Assembly (NCBI RefSeq): GCF_007954625.1
Contig: NZ_CP042420.1
Location: 659,001 to 723,000 of the forward strand
Origin: Leuconostoc lactis
GTDB lineage: Bacteria > Bacillota > Bacilli > Lactobacillales > Lactobacillaceae
Reading direction: 5' to 3'
DNA: 64,000 bases
Each line of letters starts with the position of its first letter. Positions within the stretch are counted from its first letter, which is position 1. A program made the position numbers and the translations under genes. The notes beneath the pieces are model-generated. The model did not search any database, was not told the DNA's origin, and saw only the letters and a program-made list of their open reading frames with translations. Shown here piece after piece: positions 8,915-17,587 of the stretch.

Positions 8915-9964
8915 ATGAGTAATCCGATATTAAGAGTTGAAAATTTGCACGTGAACTTCAACACGTATGCTGGGACAGTGCAAGCGATTCGTGATGTCTC
9001 GTTTGACCTAAACAAGGGCGAAACGTTAGCGATTGTTGGTGAATCAGGGTCTGGTAAGTCAGTCACGACTAAGACGTTGATGGGTTTGAACGCCAAAAAT
9101 GCTAGCATTCCTGATAATTCACGCTTGTTGTTTAAAGACCGTAATTTGCTCGATTTGACCGAAGAAGAATGGCAATCAGTGCGTGGTAACGAAATTGCTA
9201 TGATTTTCCAAGATCCAATGACGAGTTTGGATCCAACGATGAAGATTGGGATGCAGATTGCTGAACCGCTCATAAAACATCGTGACATGAAAAAAGAAGA
9301 CGCGCTAGCACGTGCGTTGGAGTTGATGAAAGGGGTTGGGATTCCTAACGCCGAAGAACACATCAACGATTACCCACACCAATGGTCTGGTGGGATGCGG
9401 CAACGTGCCGTGGTTGCCATTGCATTGGCTGCTGATCCAGAAATTTTGATTGCTGATGAACCAACAACTGCTTTAGATGTGACGATTCAAGCACAGATTT
9501 TGACATTAATGAAAAAATTGCAACATGAAACGAAAAGTTCAATTATTTTCATCACGCACGATCTCGGTGTGGTAGCAGGTGTTGCTGACCGTGTTGCTGT
9601 CATGTATGCGGGTAAGATTGTGGAATATGGTACCGTGGATGAAATCTTCTTTAATCCACAACACCCTTACACATGGGGCTTGCTCAATTCAATGCCAACA
9701 ACTGATACTGAAGTTGGGACGTTAGAGGCCATTCCAGGAACCCCACCAGATTTGTTGGAACCACCTAAGGGTGATGCATTCGCACCGCGTAATGCTTACG
9801 CCTTGGCGATTGATTTAAAAGAAGAACCACCATTCTTCAAAGTGAGTGACACGCACTATGCGGCCACATGGTTGTTAGATGAACGTGCACCAAAGGTCAC
9901 GCCACCAGCGCAAATTCAAAAGCGTTGGGATCGTTGGCAAGAAATGCAAGGACAGGAGGCTTAA
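8915..9964 (+). CDS. oppD: Oligopeptide ABC importer, ATPase OppD
   Basis: A 349-residue ATPase with Walker [10 protein letters not shown] near residue 45, signature WSGGMRQR near 157 and Walker [13 protein letters not shown] near 177. The C-terminal OppD/F extension has [15 protein letters not shown]. In many OppD/DppD proteins this extension holds a cysteine-coordinated Fe-S cluster, but here no CX5-8CXnC pattern is seen. ATG 8915 is chosen over GTG 8903 because AGAGGTG lies about 10 nt upstream of it. Confidence 0.9.
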   Translation: MSNPILRVENLHVNFNTYAGTVQAIRDVSFDLNKGETLAIVGESGSGKSVTTKTLMGLNAKNASIPDNSRLLFKDRNLLDLTEEEWQSVRGNEIAMIFQDPMTSLDPTMKIGMQIAEPLIKHRDMKKEDALARALELMKGVGIPNAEEHINDYPHQWSGGMRQRAVVAIALAADPEILIADEPTTALDVTIQAQILTLMKKLQHETKSSIIFITHDLGVVAGVADRVAVMYAGKIVEYGTVDEIFFNPQHPYTWGLLNSMPTTDTEVGTLEAIPGTPPDLLEPPKGDAFAPRNAYALAIDLKEEPPFFKVSDTHYAATWLLDERAPKVTPPAQIQKRWDRWQEMQGQEA

Positions 9965-9966
9965 TC

Positions 9967-10902
9967 ATGACTGAAGAAGCACCAAAGAAGTTAGTTGAGC
10001 TAAAAGATCTGCAGTTGTATTTTAACCAAGGCAAGGCCAATGAAGTACGCGCAATTGATCATGTGAGCTTTGACATTTACGAAGGTGAAATTTTTGGCCT
10101 GGTTGGTGAATCAGGTTCTGGTAAGACGACCATTGGTCGGACAATTTTAAAGATTTATGAACAGACAGCTGGTGATATTTTATTCCAAGGAAAAGATGTC
10201 ACGCAGTTGAAAGGGAAGCAATTAGCGGAATTCCGTAAGGATGCGCAAATGATTTTCCAAGATCCACAAGCGAGTTTGAATGGGCGTATGAAAGTGCGTG
10301 ACATTATCGCTGAAGGAATTGACGTGAACAAACTCGCCAGTTCTAAGGCGGAACGTGACCAAAAAGTGCAAGAATTGTTGGATTTGGTTGGTTTGAACAA
10401 AGATCATGCTACCCGTTATCCCCACGAATTTTCGGGTGGCCAACGTCAGCGTATCGGGATTGCCCGTGCGTTAGCGGTTGATCCGAAGTTCATCATTGCC
10501 GATGAACCAATCTCTGCGCTGGACGTCTCAATTCAAGCACAAGTTGTGAACTTGATGAAGGAATTGCAGAAGAAGCATTCACTAACCTATCTCTTCATCG
10601 CGCACGACTTGTCAATGGTGAAGTATATTTCTGATCGTATCGGGGTCATGCACTGGGGTAAGTTGCTTGAAATCGGGTCTGCGGACGCGGTTTATAATCA
10701 CCCTTTGCATCCTTATACGAAGAGCTTGCTTTCAGCCATTCCAGTGCCTGATCCAGAAGTAGAAAAGGCGCGTCAACCGTTGGAATATGATACAAGTATC
10801 GAAACTGACGGTAAAACACGGGAAATGATTGAAGTGAACCCAGGTCACTTTGTGTTGGCCACACCTGAAGAAGCAGCGCTATATAAAGCGCAACAGGTTT
10901 AA
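9967..10902 (+). CDS. oppF: Oligopeptide ABC importer, ATPase OppF
   Basis: A 311-residue second ATPase with Walker A GESGSGKTT, signature FSGGQRQR and Walker B FIIADEPISALD. The C-terminal motif NHPLHPYTKSLLSAIPVPDP is the OppF/DppF hallmark. It begins 2 nt after the oppD stop behind CAGGAGG. It closes the operon, and a strong terminator follows. Confidence 0.92.
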   Translation: MTEEAPKKLVELKDLQLYFNQGKANEVRAIDHVSFDIYEGEIFGLVGESGSGKTTIGRTILKIYEQTAGDILFQGKDVTQLKGKQLAEFRKDAQMIFQDPQASLNGRMKVRDIIAEGIDVNKLASSKAERDQKVQELLDLVGLNKDHATRYPHEFSGGQRQRIGIARALAVDPKFIIADEPISALDVSIQAQVVNLMKELQKKHSLTYLFIAHDLSMVKYISDRIGVMHWGKLLEIGSADAVYNHPLHPYTKSLLSAIPVPDPEVEKARQPLEYDTSIETDGKTREMIEVNPGHFVLATPEEAALYKAQQV

Positions 10903-10908
10903 GGGATT

Positions 10909-10951
10909 AAAAAAGCTATAACAACTGATTCACAGTTGTTATAGCTTTTTT
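10909..10951 (+). terminator. Rho-independent terminator of the opp operon
   Basis: AAGCTATAACAACTG pairs with CAGTTGTTATAGCTT around a 5-nt loop, with flanking A-run and T-run. It probably works in both directions. Confidence 0.9.
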
Positions 10952-11035
10952 ATGATAGAAAAATGATAATAACGTGCGTTTAACCGGTAACTGGTGTATG
11001 ATTGTAATTAATTACTAATAAAAAGGTGGTAAAAG

Positions 11036-12928
11036 ATGGTACGACAACAAGATGATTTTTATGACGCAGTGAATGGTGCTTGGGAAAAGACCGCGGTAAT
11101 TCCTAACGATAAGCCACGAACAGGTGGTTTTAGTGACTTGTCTGATGAGATTGAAAAGTGGTTACTGACAGTCACGGCGGACTGGCAAGCAGGGAAAAAC
11201 TTACCTGACTCACCGATTTTGTCACAATTTATTGCGTATCATCGCTTAGCTACTGATTTTGCCACACGTGAACAACAAGGTACCCAACCCGTGCAAGCGT
11301 TGTTGAAACAGTATCAAAATTACACCTCATTTGCTGATTTTGCGCAACATATTGCCGAATTGGAAAAGCAAGGCTTACCAAATGCTTTGCCACTTGGTGT
11401 GGGGCCTGATTTTAAAGATGCCCGGACAAATGTTTTATGGGCTAGCGCGGTCAACTTGGTTTTACCGGACACGACGTACTATGCACCCGATCATGAACAA
11501 GGACAAGCGTTGTTAGCGAAGTTTCGGGCTGCGCAAACGGTCTTACTGCCAAAGTTTGGTTTTTCTGAGGCAGAAACGGCTGATTTGATTGACCGGTATC
11601 TGGCTTTTGATGCCCGTGCGGCCGCTGTCGTTTTAAGTCAGGAAGAGGGACATGAATATGCCAAGTTGTACCATCCTTACACTTGGGCAGACTTTACTAA
11701 ATTAGCCCCAGAATTGCCGCTAGACGCGATTTTAACGGCCTTGGTTGGTCAGACACCAGATCAAGTGATTGTGCCTGAAGAACGCTTCTGGGCGGCTGCT
11801 AATCAATTCTTTTCTGAAGAAGCTTGGCCATTATTGCAAGCCCATTTGATTGTTTCGGTTGTTAACAGTTTTACGCGTTATTTATCGGACGACGTGCGCG
11901 TGCTGGGTGGCCAATACCAGCGTGAATTGACGGGAGCACCAGAGGCCATGCAGGCGGATAAAGCAGCCTTTTATCTGGCAGCTGACCCGTTCAATCAAGC
12001 GATTGGCTACTATTACGCCCAAGAAAAGTTCTCACCAGCAGCCAAAGCCGATGTTGAGGCCAAAGTGGCCAAGATGATTGCTGTGTTTAAGCAACGGCTA
12101 CAAGCAAATGACTGGCTGAATGCTGCAACCCGTGAAAAGGCCATCACGAAATTAAATACCATCGTGCCACACATTGGTTATCCGGAGCAGTTACCCGCGC
12201 GCTTAGCCAAGAAAATTGTCCAACCAGGCGCGACTTTATTAGAAACAGCCCTACAGTTTCGACAAATTGAAATCGCCCATGAATGGTCGCAATGGCAACA
12301 ACCGGTTGATCGCAGTGAATGGCACATGCCAGCCCATCTGGTGAATGCCTACTATGATCCTCAGCAAAACCAAATTGTCTTTCCTGCAGCGATTTTGCAA
12401 GCCCCATTTTATAGTTTGTCACAGTCGTCATCAGCGAATTACGGTGGAATTGGCGCGGTCATTGCGCATGAAATTTCCCATGCGTTTGATACGAATGGGG
12501 CGTCATTTGATGAGTTTGGGAGCTTAAAGAACTGGTGGACAGACGAGGACTTTGCTGCCTTTAAGGTGCGTACGGATCGGGTCGTGGCTCAGTTTGACGG
12601 CTTGGATTCCTATGGTGCTAAAGTGAACGGCAAGTTAACCGTATCTGAAAACGTGGCGGACTTGGGTGGCTTGGCTGCTGCCCTAGCTGCAGCTGCGCAA
12701 GATCCAGACTTTTCTGCAACTGACTTCTTTGAAAGTTGGGCCACAATTTGGCGGATGAAGGCGCGACCAGAATATATGCAACTCCTGGCGGCCTCGGATC
12801 CACATGGTCCAGCGAAGTTACGGGTGAATGTCCAAGTGAAGAATTTTGATGCTTTCTTTGCGGCATTTAACGTGCAACCAAGCGATGGGATGTGGTTGGC
12901 ACCGGCTGAACGCGTGCAAATTTGGTAA
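11036..12928 (+). CDS. pepO: M13-family zinc endopeptidase, PepO-like
   Basis: A 630-residue neprilysin-type metallopeptidase that cleaves oligopeptides, acting after uptake by Opp in lactic acid bacteria. The zinc site HEISH is near residue 477, the third ligand and ENVADLGG near 537, and the substrate-binding NAYY motif near 436. There is no signal peptide, fitting a cytosolic enzyme. The start ATG follows AAGGTGG. The adjacency to oppABCDF makes a peptide-utilisation unit; in lactococci pepO is linked to opp in the same way. It has its own terminator. Confidence 0.93.
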   Translation: MVRQQDDFYDAVNGAWEKTAVIPNDKPRTGGFSDLSDEIEKWLLTVTADWQAGKNLPDSPILSQFIAYHRLATDFATREQQGTQPVQALLKQYQNYTSFADFAQHIAELEKQGLPNALPLGVGPDFKDARTNVLWASAVNLVLPDTTYYAPDHEQGQALLAKFRAAQTVLLPKFGFSEAETADLIDRYLAFDARAAAVVLSQEEGHEYAKLYHPYTWADFTKLAPELPLDAILTALVGQTPDQVIVPEERFWAAANQFFSEEAWPLLQAHLIVSVVNSFTRYLSDDVRVLGGQYQRELTGAPEAMQADKAAFYLAADPFNQAIGYYYAQEKFSPAAKADVEAKVAKMIAVFKQRLQANDWLNAATREKAITKLNTIVPHIGYPEQLPARLAKKIVQPGATLLETALQFRQIEIAHEWSQWQQPVDRSEWHMPAHLVNAYYDPQQNQIVFPAAILQAPFYSLSQSSSANYGGIGAVIAHEISHAFDTNGASFDEFGSLKNWWTDEDFAAFKVRTDRVVAQFDGLDSYGAKVNGKLTVSENVADLGGLAAALAAAAQDPDFSATDFFESWATIWRMKARPEYMQLLAASDPHGPAKLRVNVQVKNFDAFFAAFNVQPSDGMWLAPAERVQIW

Positions 12929-12948
12929 GATATGATAACAACGAGACA

Positions 12949-12979
12949 ACGTGCTGACAAACAATCAGCGCGTTTTTTT
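12949..12979 (+). terminator. Terminator after pepO
   Basis: ACGTGCTGA pairs with TCAGCGCGT (one G-U) over a 7-nt loop, followed by seven T. Confidence 0.85.
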
Positions 12980-13073
12980 GATGCTGGGGTTGTGAGTTGA
13001 TCAAGACATGAGAAATCGTGATTAAACTTTGATACAATAGTGTGTATTGATTTTTTGAAACGAGTAAGACAAT

Positions 13074-13967
13074 ATGTATGAAAAAATGATCCTATTAATC
13101 ATTCAAATAGTATTGATCACGGTGATGGTGATGATGATTGGTCTCATCGCACGCGCTTATTTTAAACAAAAAAAGCCTATTTTTCAGCGTTTTGGGCTGG
13201 GGATGGTCATTGGTTTTGTGACTGATTTTGGTGATACACTTGGGATTGGTTCTTTTGCAACGACGACAGCTGCTTTTCGAGCCACGCACTACATTGATGA
13301 CGATCGGCAGTTACCGGGGACGTTAAATGCGATGCATGCCATTCCGGTCATAATCGAAGCGCTATTTTTCATCACCGCAGTGAAAGTCGAATTAAGCACG
13401 TTGTTACCGATGACGACTGCCGCTGTCGTGGGGGCATACGTGGGGACACACGTCACGAAAAATTGGCATGCACCAACGGTACAGCGGGTAATGTCTGCGG
13501 CCTTGTTTATCGCGGTCGTGATTATGATCGTCCGGATGATCACCAACCCAGGAGCGGATAACGCTTTAACAGTGCACGGGTTGCATGGCTGGTGGCTTGT
13601 CTTAGGCATCGTGTTTAACCTTGGCGTAGGCATTTTGATGACGATGGGGCTGGGGAATTATGCGCCCGAATTGATTTTCTTCTCACTGATGGGTGTTAAT
13701 CCAGCGATTGCTTTTCCAGTGATGATGTTAGATGCCGCTTTGATCATGCCAACGACGGCTTGGAATGTGATTAAGATGGATCGGATTTCATGGCGTGGTT
13801 TTGCTGGTGTCACGATTGGTGGTATTCTTGGCGTGATTGTTGCGGCTAAGTTCTTCACGAGTATGGATGTGCAATTGCTGAAACTATTGATTATTGTGGT
13901 GTCACTTTGGACCGCTTTTGGGTTATTTCGTGACTCATTTAAACAAAATTGGAAAAAAATCCACTAA
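13074..13967 (+). CDS. TauE/SafE-family membrane permease
   Basis: A 297-residue, very hydrophobic protein with about eight helices. It carries TauE/SafE-like sequences (GLGMVIGFVTDFGDTLGIGSF, the GAYVGTHV loop, and GVTIGGILGVIVAAKFF near the C-terminus). The family exports or imports sulfite, sulfonates or organic anions. The substrate here is unknown. The RBS is weak (GAAACGAG) before ATG 13074, and a second ATG at 13086 is possible. It is monocistronic between pepO and the tRNA pair. Confidence 0.75.
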   Translation: MYEKMILLIIQIVLITVMVMMIGLIARAYFKQKKPIFQRFGLGMVIGFVTDFGDTLGIGSFATTTAAFRATHYIDDDRQLPGTLNAMHAIPVIIEALFFITAVKVELSTLLPMTTAAVVGAYVGTHVTKNWHAPTVQRVMSAALFIAVVIMIVRMITNPGADNALTVHGLHGWWLVLGIVFNLGVGILMTMGLGNYAPELIFFSLMGVNPAIAFPVMMLDAALIMPTTAWNVIKMDRISWRGFAGVTIGGILGVIVAAKFFTSMDVQLLKLLIIVVSLWTAFGLFRDSFKQNWKKIH

Positions 13968-13972
13968 AGGGG

Positions 13973-14019
13973 TTGTCAAGGTCTCAAATATTTGTTATTA
14001 TAATATAGTTGTTTGAGAC
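13973..14019 (+). promoter_or_regulatory. tRNA promoter flanked by an inverted repeat
   Basis: TTGTCA (13973-13978) lies 17 nt before TATTAT (13996-14001), with an alternative TATAAT at 13999-14004. The perfect 8-bp inverted repeat GTCTCAAA (13981-13988) / TTTGAGAC (14012-14019) brackets the -10. It could be an operator, or a hairpin at the 5' end of the tRNA precursor. Confidence 0.6.
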
Positions 14020-14021
14020 AT

Positions 14022-14104
14022 GGGAGTGTAGCGAAGTCTGGCTAAACGCGACGGACTGTAACTCCGTTCCTTCGGGTTCGTAGGTTCGAATCCTACCGCT
14101 CCCA
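14022..14104 (+). tRNA. tRNA-Tyr (GTA)
   Basis: The acceptor GGGAGTG pairs with CGCTCCC and A is the discriminator. The anticodon loop reads CTGTAAC with anticodon GTA. A long variable arm (class II, as expected for bacterial tRNA-Tyr) and a standard GGTTCGAATCC T arm are present. CCA is not encoded. Confidence 0.95.
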
Positions 14105-14142
14105 TAGCCGATTAATAGTTAACGGCTGAATAAATTAACTAT

Positions 14143-14214
14143 TGCCCCTTGGCCAAGCGGTAAGGCAGCGGTTTTTGGTACCGCCATGCGCTGGTTCGAA
14201 TCCAGCAGGGGCAA
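14143..14214 (+). tRNA. tRNA-Gln (TTG)
   Basis: The acceptor TGCCCCT pairs with AGGGGCA. The anticodon stem GCGGT/ACCGC encloses TTTTGGT, giving anticodon TTG. It is co-transcribed with tRNA-Tyr 38 nt upstream. CCA is not encoded. Confidence 0.95.
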
Positions 14215-14218
14215 TCTT

Positions 14219-14254
14219 AAAAAAACCGGCATACTTGATGTATGTCGGTTTTTT
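14219..14254. terminator. Bidirectional terminator between tRNA-Gln and aspA
   Basis: ACCGGCATAC pairs with GTATGTCGGT (one G-U) around TTGAT, with A-run and T-run on either side. It ends both the tRNA unit (+) and aspA (-). Confidence 0.88.
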
Positions 14255-14260
14255 ATTGAC

Positions 14261-15685
14261 TTATGATTTTGGTGCATGTAACACTAAGCCGTGTTCAGGG
14301 GTACGCGCATTAATCACGATATCTTCAACACGGAAAATACGTGTTAATTGTTCTGTGGTAAAGAGCTTTTTCTTTTCCGCAATTTGTCGGAGTGATTTAC
14401 CAGTGCGTAGTGATTCCTTAGCAATTTTGGCCGCTTCTTGATAACCGATAATTGGCGCCATCGCTGTGGCAAAGCTGGCGGATAGATCAATATCTTGAGA
14501 CAAGCGCACCTTATTGCTGGTAATGCCATCAATCGCATTGATTCTTAAAGTCTGCATGGCTGCCGTTAAATGCTCAATACCGGCAAACAGTGACCGAAAG
14601 ACAATAGGTTCAAAGGCATTCAGTTCTAACTGACCAGCCTCTGCGGCAGCTGTCACGGTCGCATCAAACCCAAACATTTCAAAGGCCACTTGGTTAACGA
14701 CCTCTGGAATAACGGGATTAATTTTCCCGGGCATAATCGATGAGCCCGCCTGTGGGGCCGGCAAGTTAATTTCCGACAGTCCTGATCGGGGACCGGAACT
14801 CAAGAGACGCAAGTCGTTAGAGATTTTAGATAAGTTCATGGCTAAAGTTTTGAGTGTGCCAGAGAGTGCCACAAAACAGTCTAGATTTTGGGTCGCGTCA
14901 AAGAGATCGTGTGCTTGTACCAAAGGTAAGTTGGTGATACCGGCCAAATTAGGCACGATATGCACTTGATAATGATAACTGACGTTAATCCCAGAACCGA
15001 TGGCTGAGCCACCCATATTTAAGAGATAGAGCGCGTTACGTGCTGTAGTAATGCGCTCAACATCACGTCGTAGCGGCTTTAACCAGGCGTGGAAACTGTT
15101 ACCCAAGGTCATGGGGACAGCGTCTTGGAGTTGGGTACGACCCATTTTATATGTGGCTGAAAATTCATCCGCTTTGTTGCCAAGCGCGTCAATCAATGCC
15201 AGTAGTTCAGTAAATAGTGGCTCAAGGAGACGAATCAGAGCGATTTTACCTGCACTAGGATACGTGTCGTTGGTACTTTGGCCCATATTAACGTGGTCGT
15301 TGGGATGGATATAAGCATAGTCACCGCGTAACCGACCGGTTTGTTCTAATGCGACATTGGCGATGACTTCATTGACGTTCATATTGGTCGATGTCCCAGC
15401 ACCGCCTTGGATGTCGCTAATTGGAAACAATTCTGGTTTGAAGGGTTGGTTGAGCAGCTGTTTCGTGGCGCGCACAATATGTTTGGCAACGGAGCGGTCT
15501 AAATTGCCGGATGTGGCATTGGTTTGTGCTGCTGCTTGTTTGATTTCCAAAAATGCGCGAATTAACTCAGGGTGTGTTACTTGGGCTGCAATTGGAAAAT
15601 TGTGCAATGCCCGTTGCGTGTGAATCCCATAATAGGCAGTTTGAGGAATGTTCAATGGACCCAGTGAGTCAGTTTCGGTACGCAT
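14261..15685 (-). CDS. aspA: Aspartate ammonia-lyase
   Basis: A 474-residue fumarase/aspartase superfamily enzyme converting aspartate to fumarate and ammonia. The signature loop GSSIMPGKINP near residue 317 is followed by VIPEVVNQVAFEMFG. The VIPEV wording, and the opening ETDSLGPLNIPQTAYYGIHTQRA, fit aspartase better than class II fumarase. Substrate motifs GQSTNDTYPSA and TKMGRT-like YKMGRTQLQDAVP are present. The start has AAGGAGA 7 nt upstream. It lies downstream of rpiA on the same strand but is separated by a terminator. Confidence 0.85.
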   Translation of the reverse strand: MRTETDSLGPLNIPQTAYYGIHTQRALHNFPIAAQVTHPELIRAFLEIKQAAAQTNATSGNLDRSVAKHIVRATKQLLNQPFKPELFPISDIQGGAGTSTNMNVNEVIANVALEQTGRLRGDYAYIHPNDHVNMGQSTNDTYPSAGKIALIRLLEPLFTELLALIDALGNKADEFSATYKMGRTQLQDAVPMTLGNSFHAWLKPLRRDVERITTARNALYLLNMGGSAIGSGINVSYHYQVHIVPNLAGITNLPLVQAHDLFDATQNLDCFVALSGTLKTLAMNLSKISNDLRLLSSGPRSGLSEINLPAPQAGSSIMPGKINPVIPEVVNQVAFEMFGFDATVTAAAEAGQLELNAFEPIVFRSLFAGIEHLTAAMQTLRINAIDGITSNKVRLSQDIDLSASFATAMAPIIGYQEAAKIAKESLRTGKSLRQIAEKKKLFTTEQLTRIFRVEDIVINARTPEHGLVLHAPKS

Positions 15686-15821
15686 GATGATCTCCTTAGT
15701 AAATTGTATAGCTATATTCTATATCGGAGAGCAGCTAGACCAATTAAACATGTTACTTATTATGACATGCTGTGGTGTTGATATAACAACATATTTCACT
15801 GTAATAAATTTCAAACCAAAT

Positions 15822-15849
15822 AAAAAAAGCGTGTGCTAACACGCTTTTT
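15822..15849 (-). terminator. Terminator of the GNAT-rpiA unit
   Basis: AAAAAGCGTGT pairs with ACACGCTTTTT around GCTA. It begins at the rpiA stop codon, read on the - strand, and is symmetric enough to act in both directions. Confidence 0.85.
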
Positions 15850-16537
15850 ATCGGGGATTCACATCAATTACACGCACGTGATCATCGGGTTCGCCAATCA
15901 CAACGCGGTTCACCACATCGGTGAAGAGGCCGTGTTCGACAACGCCCACCATCTTGATAAGTTCATCACCGAAGGCCCGGGGATGATCAATCACAGGTAA
16001 ATGTAAATCGATGAGGAAATTAGCCGAGTCTGTGCGGACAGGGTTACCATTTTGGTCAAGACGCCAAGTTGGTTGGAAGCCTTCAGCCGCAAAACGTTTG
16101 AATAATTGGTGAGAACCATAGGGAATGACTTCAACTGGCAAATACTGATTTAACTTGGGTACTTGCTTGCTGGCATCAATCACCCAGATATTTTCGCGAG
16201 AATTAAAGGCCACGATTTTTTCCCATAGGAGGGCGGCACCGCCACCTTTAATGGCCGAAAAATCATCGGAAATCTGGTCAGCGCCATCAATGGTTAAATC
16301 GATTTGATCAACGTCGTCGACGTTATACATTGGTATGCCAAGTTGGGCAGCGTTACGGCGCGTTTTTTCCGAAGTGGCAACGCCAACGATTTTGAGGTTT
16401 TCGTGCGCCACGCGTTCACCTAACGCATTGATGACATGCGCAATCGTCGAACCAGAACCAATCCCAACAACCATGTCATTTTGGACAAATTCTGCGGCCC
16501 GTCGGCCAGCAATCAGCTTTTGTTGTTCTTGGGTCAT
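15848..16537 (-). CDS. rpiA: Ribose-5-phosphate isomerase A
   Basis: A 229-residue RpiA that interconverts ribose-5-P and ribulose-5-P, feeding pentoses to the phosphoketolase pathway. The phosphate loop GIGSGST is near residue 25, and the catalytic motifs DGADQ and KGGGAALLWEKI follow. Its ATG overlaps the stop of the GNAT gene by 4 nt (ATGA), so the two genes are translationally coupled. CAGGAGA lies about 13 nt upstream. Confidence 0.93.
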   Translation of the reverse strand: MTQEQQKLIAGRRAAEFVQNDMVVGIGSGSTIAHVINALGERVAHENLKIVGVATSEKTRRNAAQLGIPMYNVDDVDQIDLTIDGADQISDDFSAIKGGGAALLWEKIVAFNSRENIWVIDASKQVPKLNQYLPVEVIPYGSHQLFKRFAAEGFQPTWRLDQNGNPVRTDSANFLIDLHLPVIDHPRAFGDELIKMVGVVEHGLFTDVVNRVVIGEPDDHVRVIDVNPR

Positions 16538-16818
16538 GGCTTGTACTGAATCTCCTGGTATTTGTCTGGTTGGTTAAAAAATGCCTTACGGGCATAACTG
16601 CAAATCGGATGCACGGTCATGCCGTTTGCCCGTGCTTCGTCAACAACGGCGTCAAGAAGTGCTGCTGCAACTCCTTGACCGCGTAGTGCGGGGTCAACAA
16701 TGGTTGAATTGATCGCATAGGTTTGGCCATCATTGATGGTTGTGTAAGTAATTTCAGCGAGACGTTTACCATCTGCTTCTAAAAAGTAACGACCGGGTTC
16801 ATGTTGAAAGTCCATCAT
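16534..16818 (-). CDS. Small GNAT-fold N-acetyltransferase (YjdJ-like)
   Basis: A 94-residue stand-alone GNAT domain of the short COG2388 type. The acetyl-CoA loop reads VDPALRGQGVAAALLDAVVDEAR, followed by VHPICSYARKAFF, in which the Cys/Tyr pair is typical of this subfamily. The two ATGs at the start (16818, 16815) are both close to GGAG. It is the first gene of a coupled pair with rpiA. The acetyl acceptor is unknown. Confidence 0.82.
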   Translation of the reverse strand: MMDFQHEPGRYFLEADGKRLAEITYTTINDGQTYAINSTIVDPALRGQGVAAALLDAVVDEARANGMTVHPICSYARKAFFNQPDKYQEIQYKP

Positions 16819-16939
16819 GCTTCTCCATTTCGTGACGATACGGTGATGCGAAAATCACCAGTGATAATCTAATTAGTTCTATTATACCGCAGGACACGGT
16901 TATTGGGGATGATGCGTGCCAAAAATCGACGGCAACAAC

Positions 16940-16958
16940 TACGGTTTTACCGTATAAT
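16940..16958 (+). promoter_or_regulatory. dut -10 element overlapped by an inverted repeat
   Basis: TATAAT (16953-16958) is preceded by TACGGT (16940-16945) and ACCGTA (16949-16954), a 6-bp inverted repeat that overlaps the -10. No good -35 was seen, which fits a regulated promoter, but no regulator could be named. Confidence 0.45.
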
Positions 16959-16987
16959 ACAAAGTAAATCAATTTGACTAAATAAAT

Positions 16988-17043
16988 GGAGGAAAACGAC
17001 CATAGTCGTGGCTTTGAATGACTGTGGTTGGTAATTAAACATG
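16988..17043 (+). promoter_or_regulatory. Hairpin-bridged ribosome binding site of dut
   Basis: GGAGG (16988-16992), 4 nt, then CGACCATAGTC (16997-17007) pairs with GACTGTGGTTG (17020-17030): 11 bp including two G-U pairs, 12-nt loop. Then 10 unpaired nt lead to ATG 17041. TAA at 17032-17034 is in frame with dut, so the start cannot lie upstream. This is the longest stem of the set. Confidence 0.78.
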
Positions 17044-17580
17044 CGTGGATTTGAAATTGTGTCAACAAAGGTGAACGACGGGCTTAATTTGCCAAAGCGG
17101 AGTACGCAAGCAGCGGCTGGGTATGATTTTGAAGCAGCAGAAGAGATTGTGATTCCCAGTGCATTGAGTAATCCTTTTTTCCGTGGCTTAAACATCTTAT
17201 CACTCGGAAAATTAAAAAATGTACGTGATGATGAGGACTTGCAAGGGTTGCTTAAGCCGGTGCTTGTTCCAACAGGTATTAAGGCTTACATGGGTGAAGG
17301 GGAATATTTGCAATTGGTATCACGTTCAAGTGGTCCGATTAAAAAGCGCTTGATGATGCCAAATGCCGTTGGGATTGTTGATGCTGATTACTACAATAAC
17401 CCAAGCAACGAAGGGGAAATTTTCTTCCAATTCATTAATTTTGGGCTTAAAGATGTCGTGATTAAAAAAGGCGAACGGATTGGCCAAGGCATTTTCTTAC
17501 CTTACCTCTTAGCTGATGGCGATGATCAGGTTGAAAAGGCTGAGCGTCAAGGTGGCTTTGGCTCAACGGGTCAAAATTAG
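17041..17580 (+). CDS. dut: dUTP diphosphatase
   Basis: A 179-residue trimeric-type dUTPase that hydrolyses dUTP to dUMP and keeps uracil out of DNA. Motif 1 is AAGYDFEAAEE, motif 2 VSRSSGPIKK, motif 3 GIVDADYYNN and motif 5 ERQGGFGSTG. Between motifs 1 and 2 there is an insertion of about 35 residues (the SNPFFRGLNILSLGKLKN region), making it longer than the usual 145-150. It is followed at 7 nt by a broken Nudix gene; both act in nucleotide-pool cleaning. Confidence 0.9.
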   Translation: MRGFEIVSTKVNDGLNLPKRSTQAAAGYDFEAAEEIVIPSALSNPFFRGLNILSLGKLKNVRDDEDLQGLLKPVLVPTGIKAYMGEGEYLQLVSRSSGPIKKRLMMPNAVGIVDADYYNNPSNEGEIFFQFINFGLKDVVIKKGERIGQGIFLPYLLADGDDQVEKAERQGGFGSTGQN

Positions 17581-17587
17581 GTGATTG

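Noticed and set aside
14142..14441. A 99-codon ORF starting inside tRNA-Gln
   Set aside because: It covers the tRNA, the terminator and the antisense of aspA, and has no RBS.
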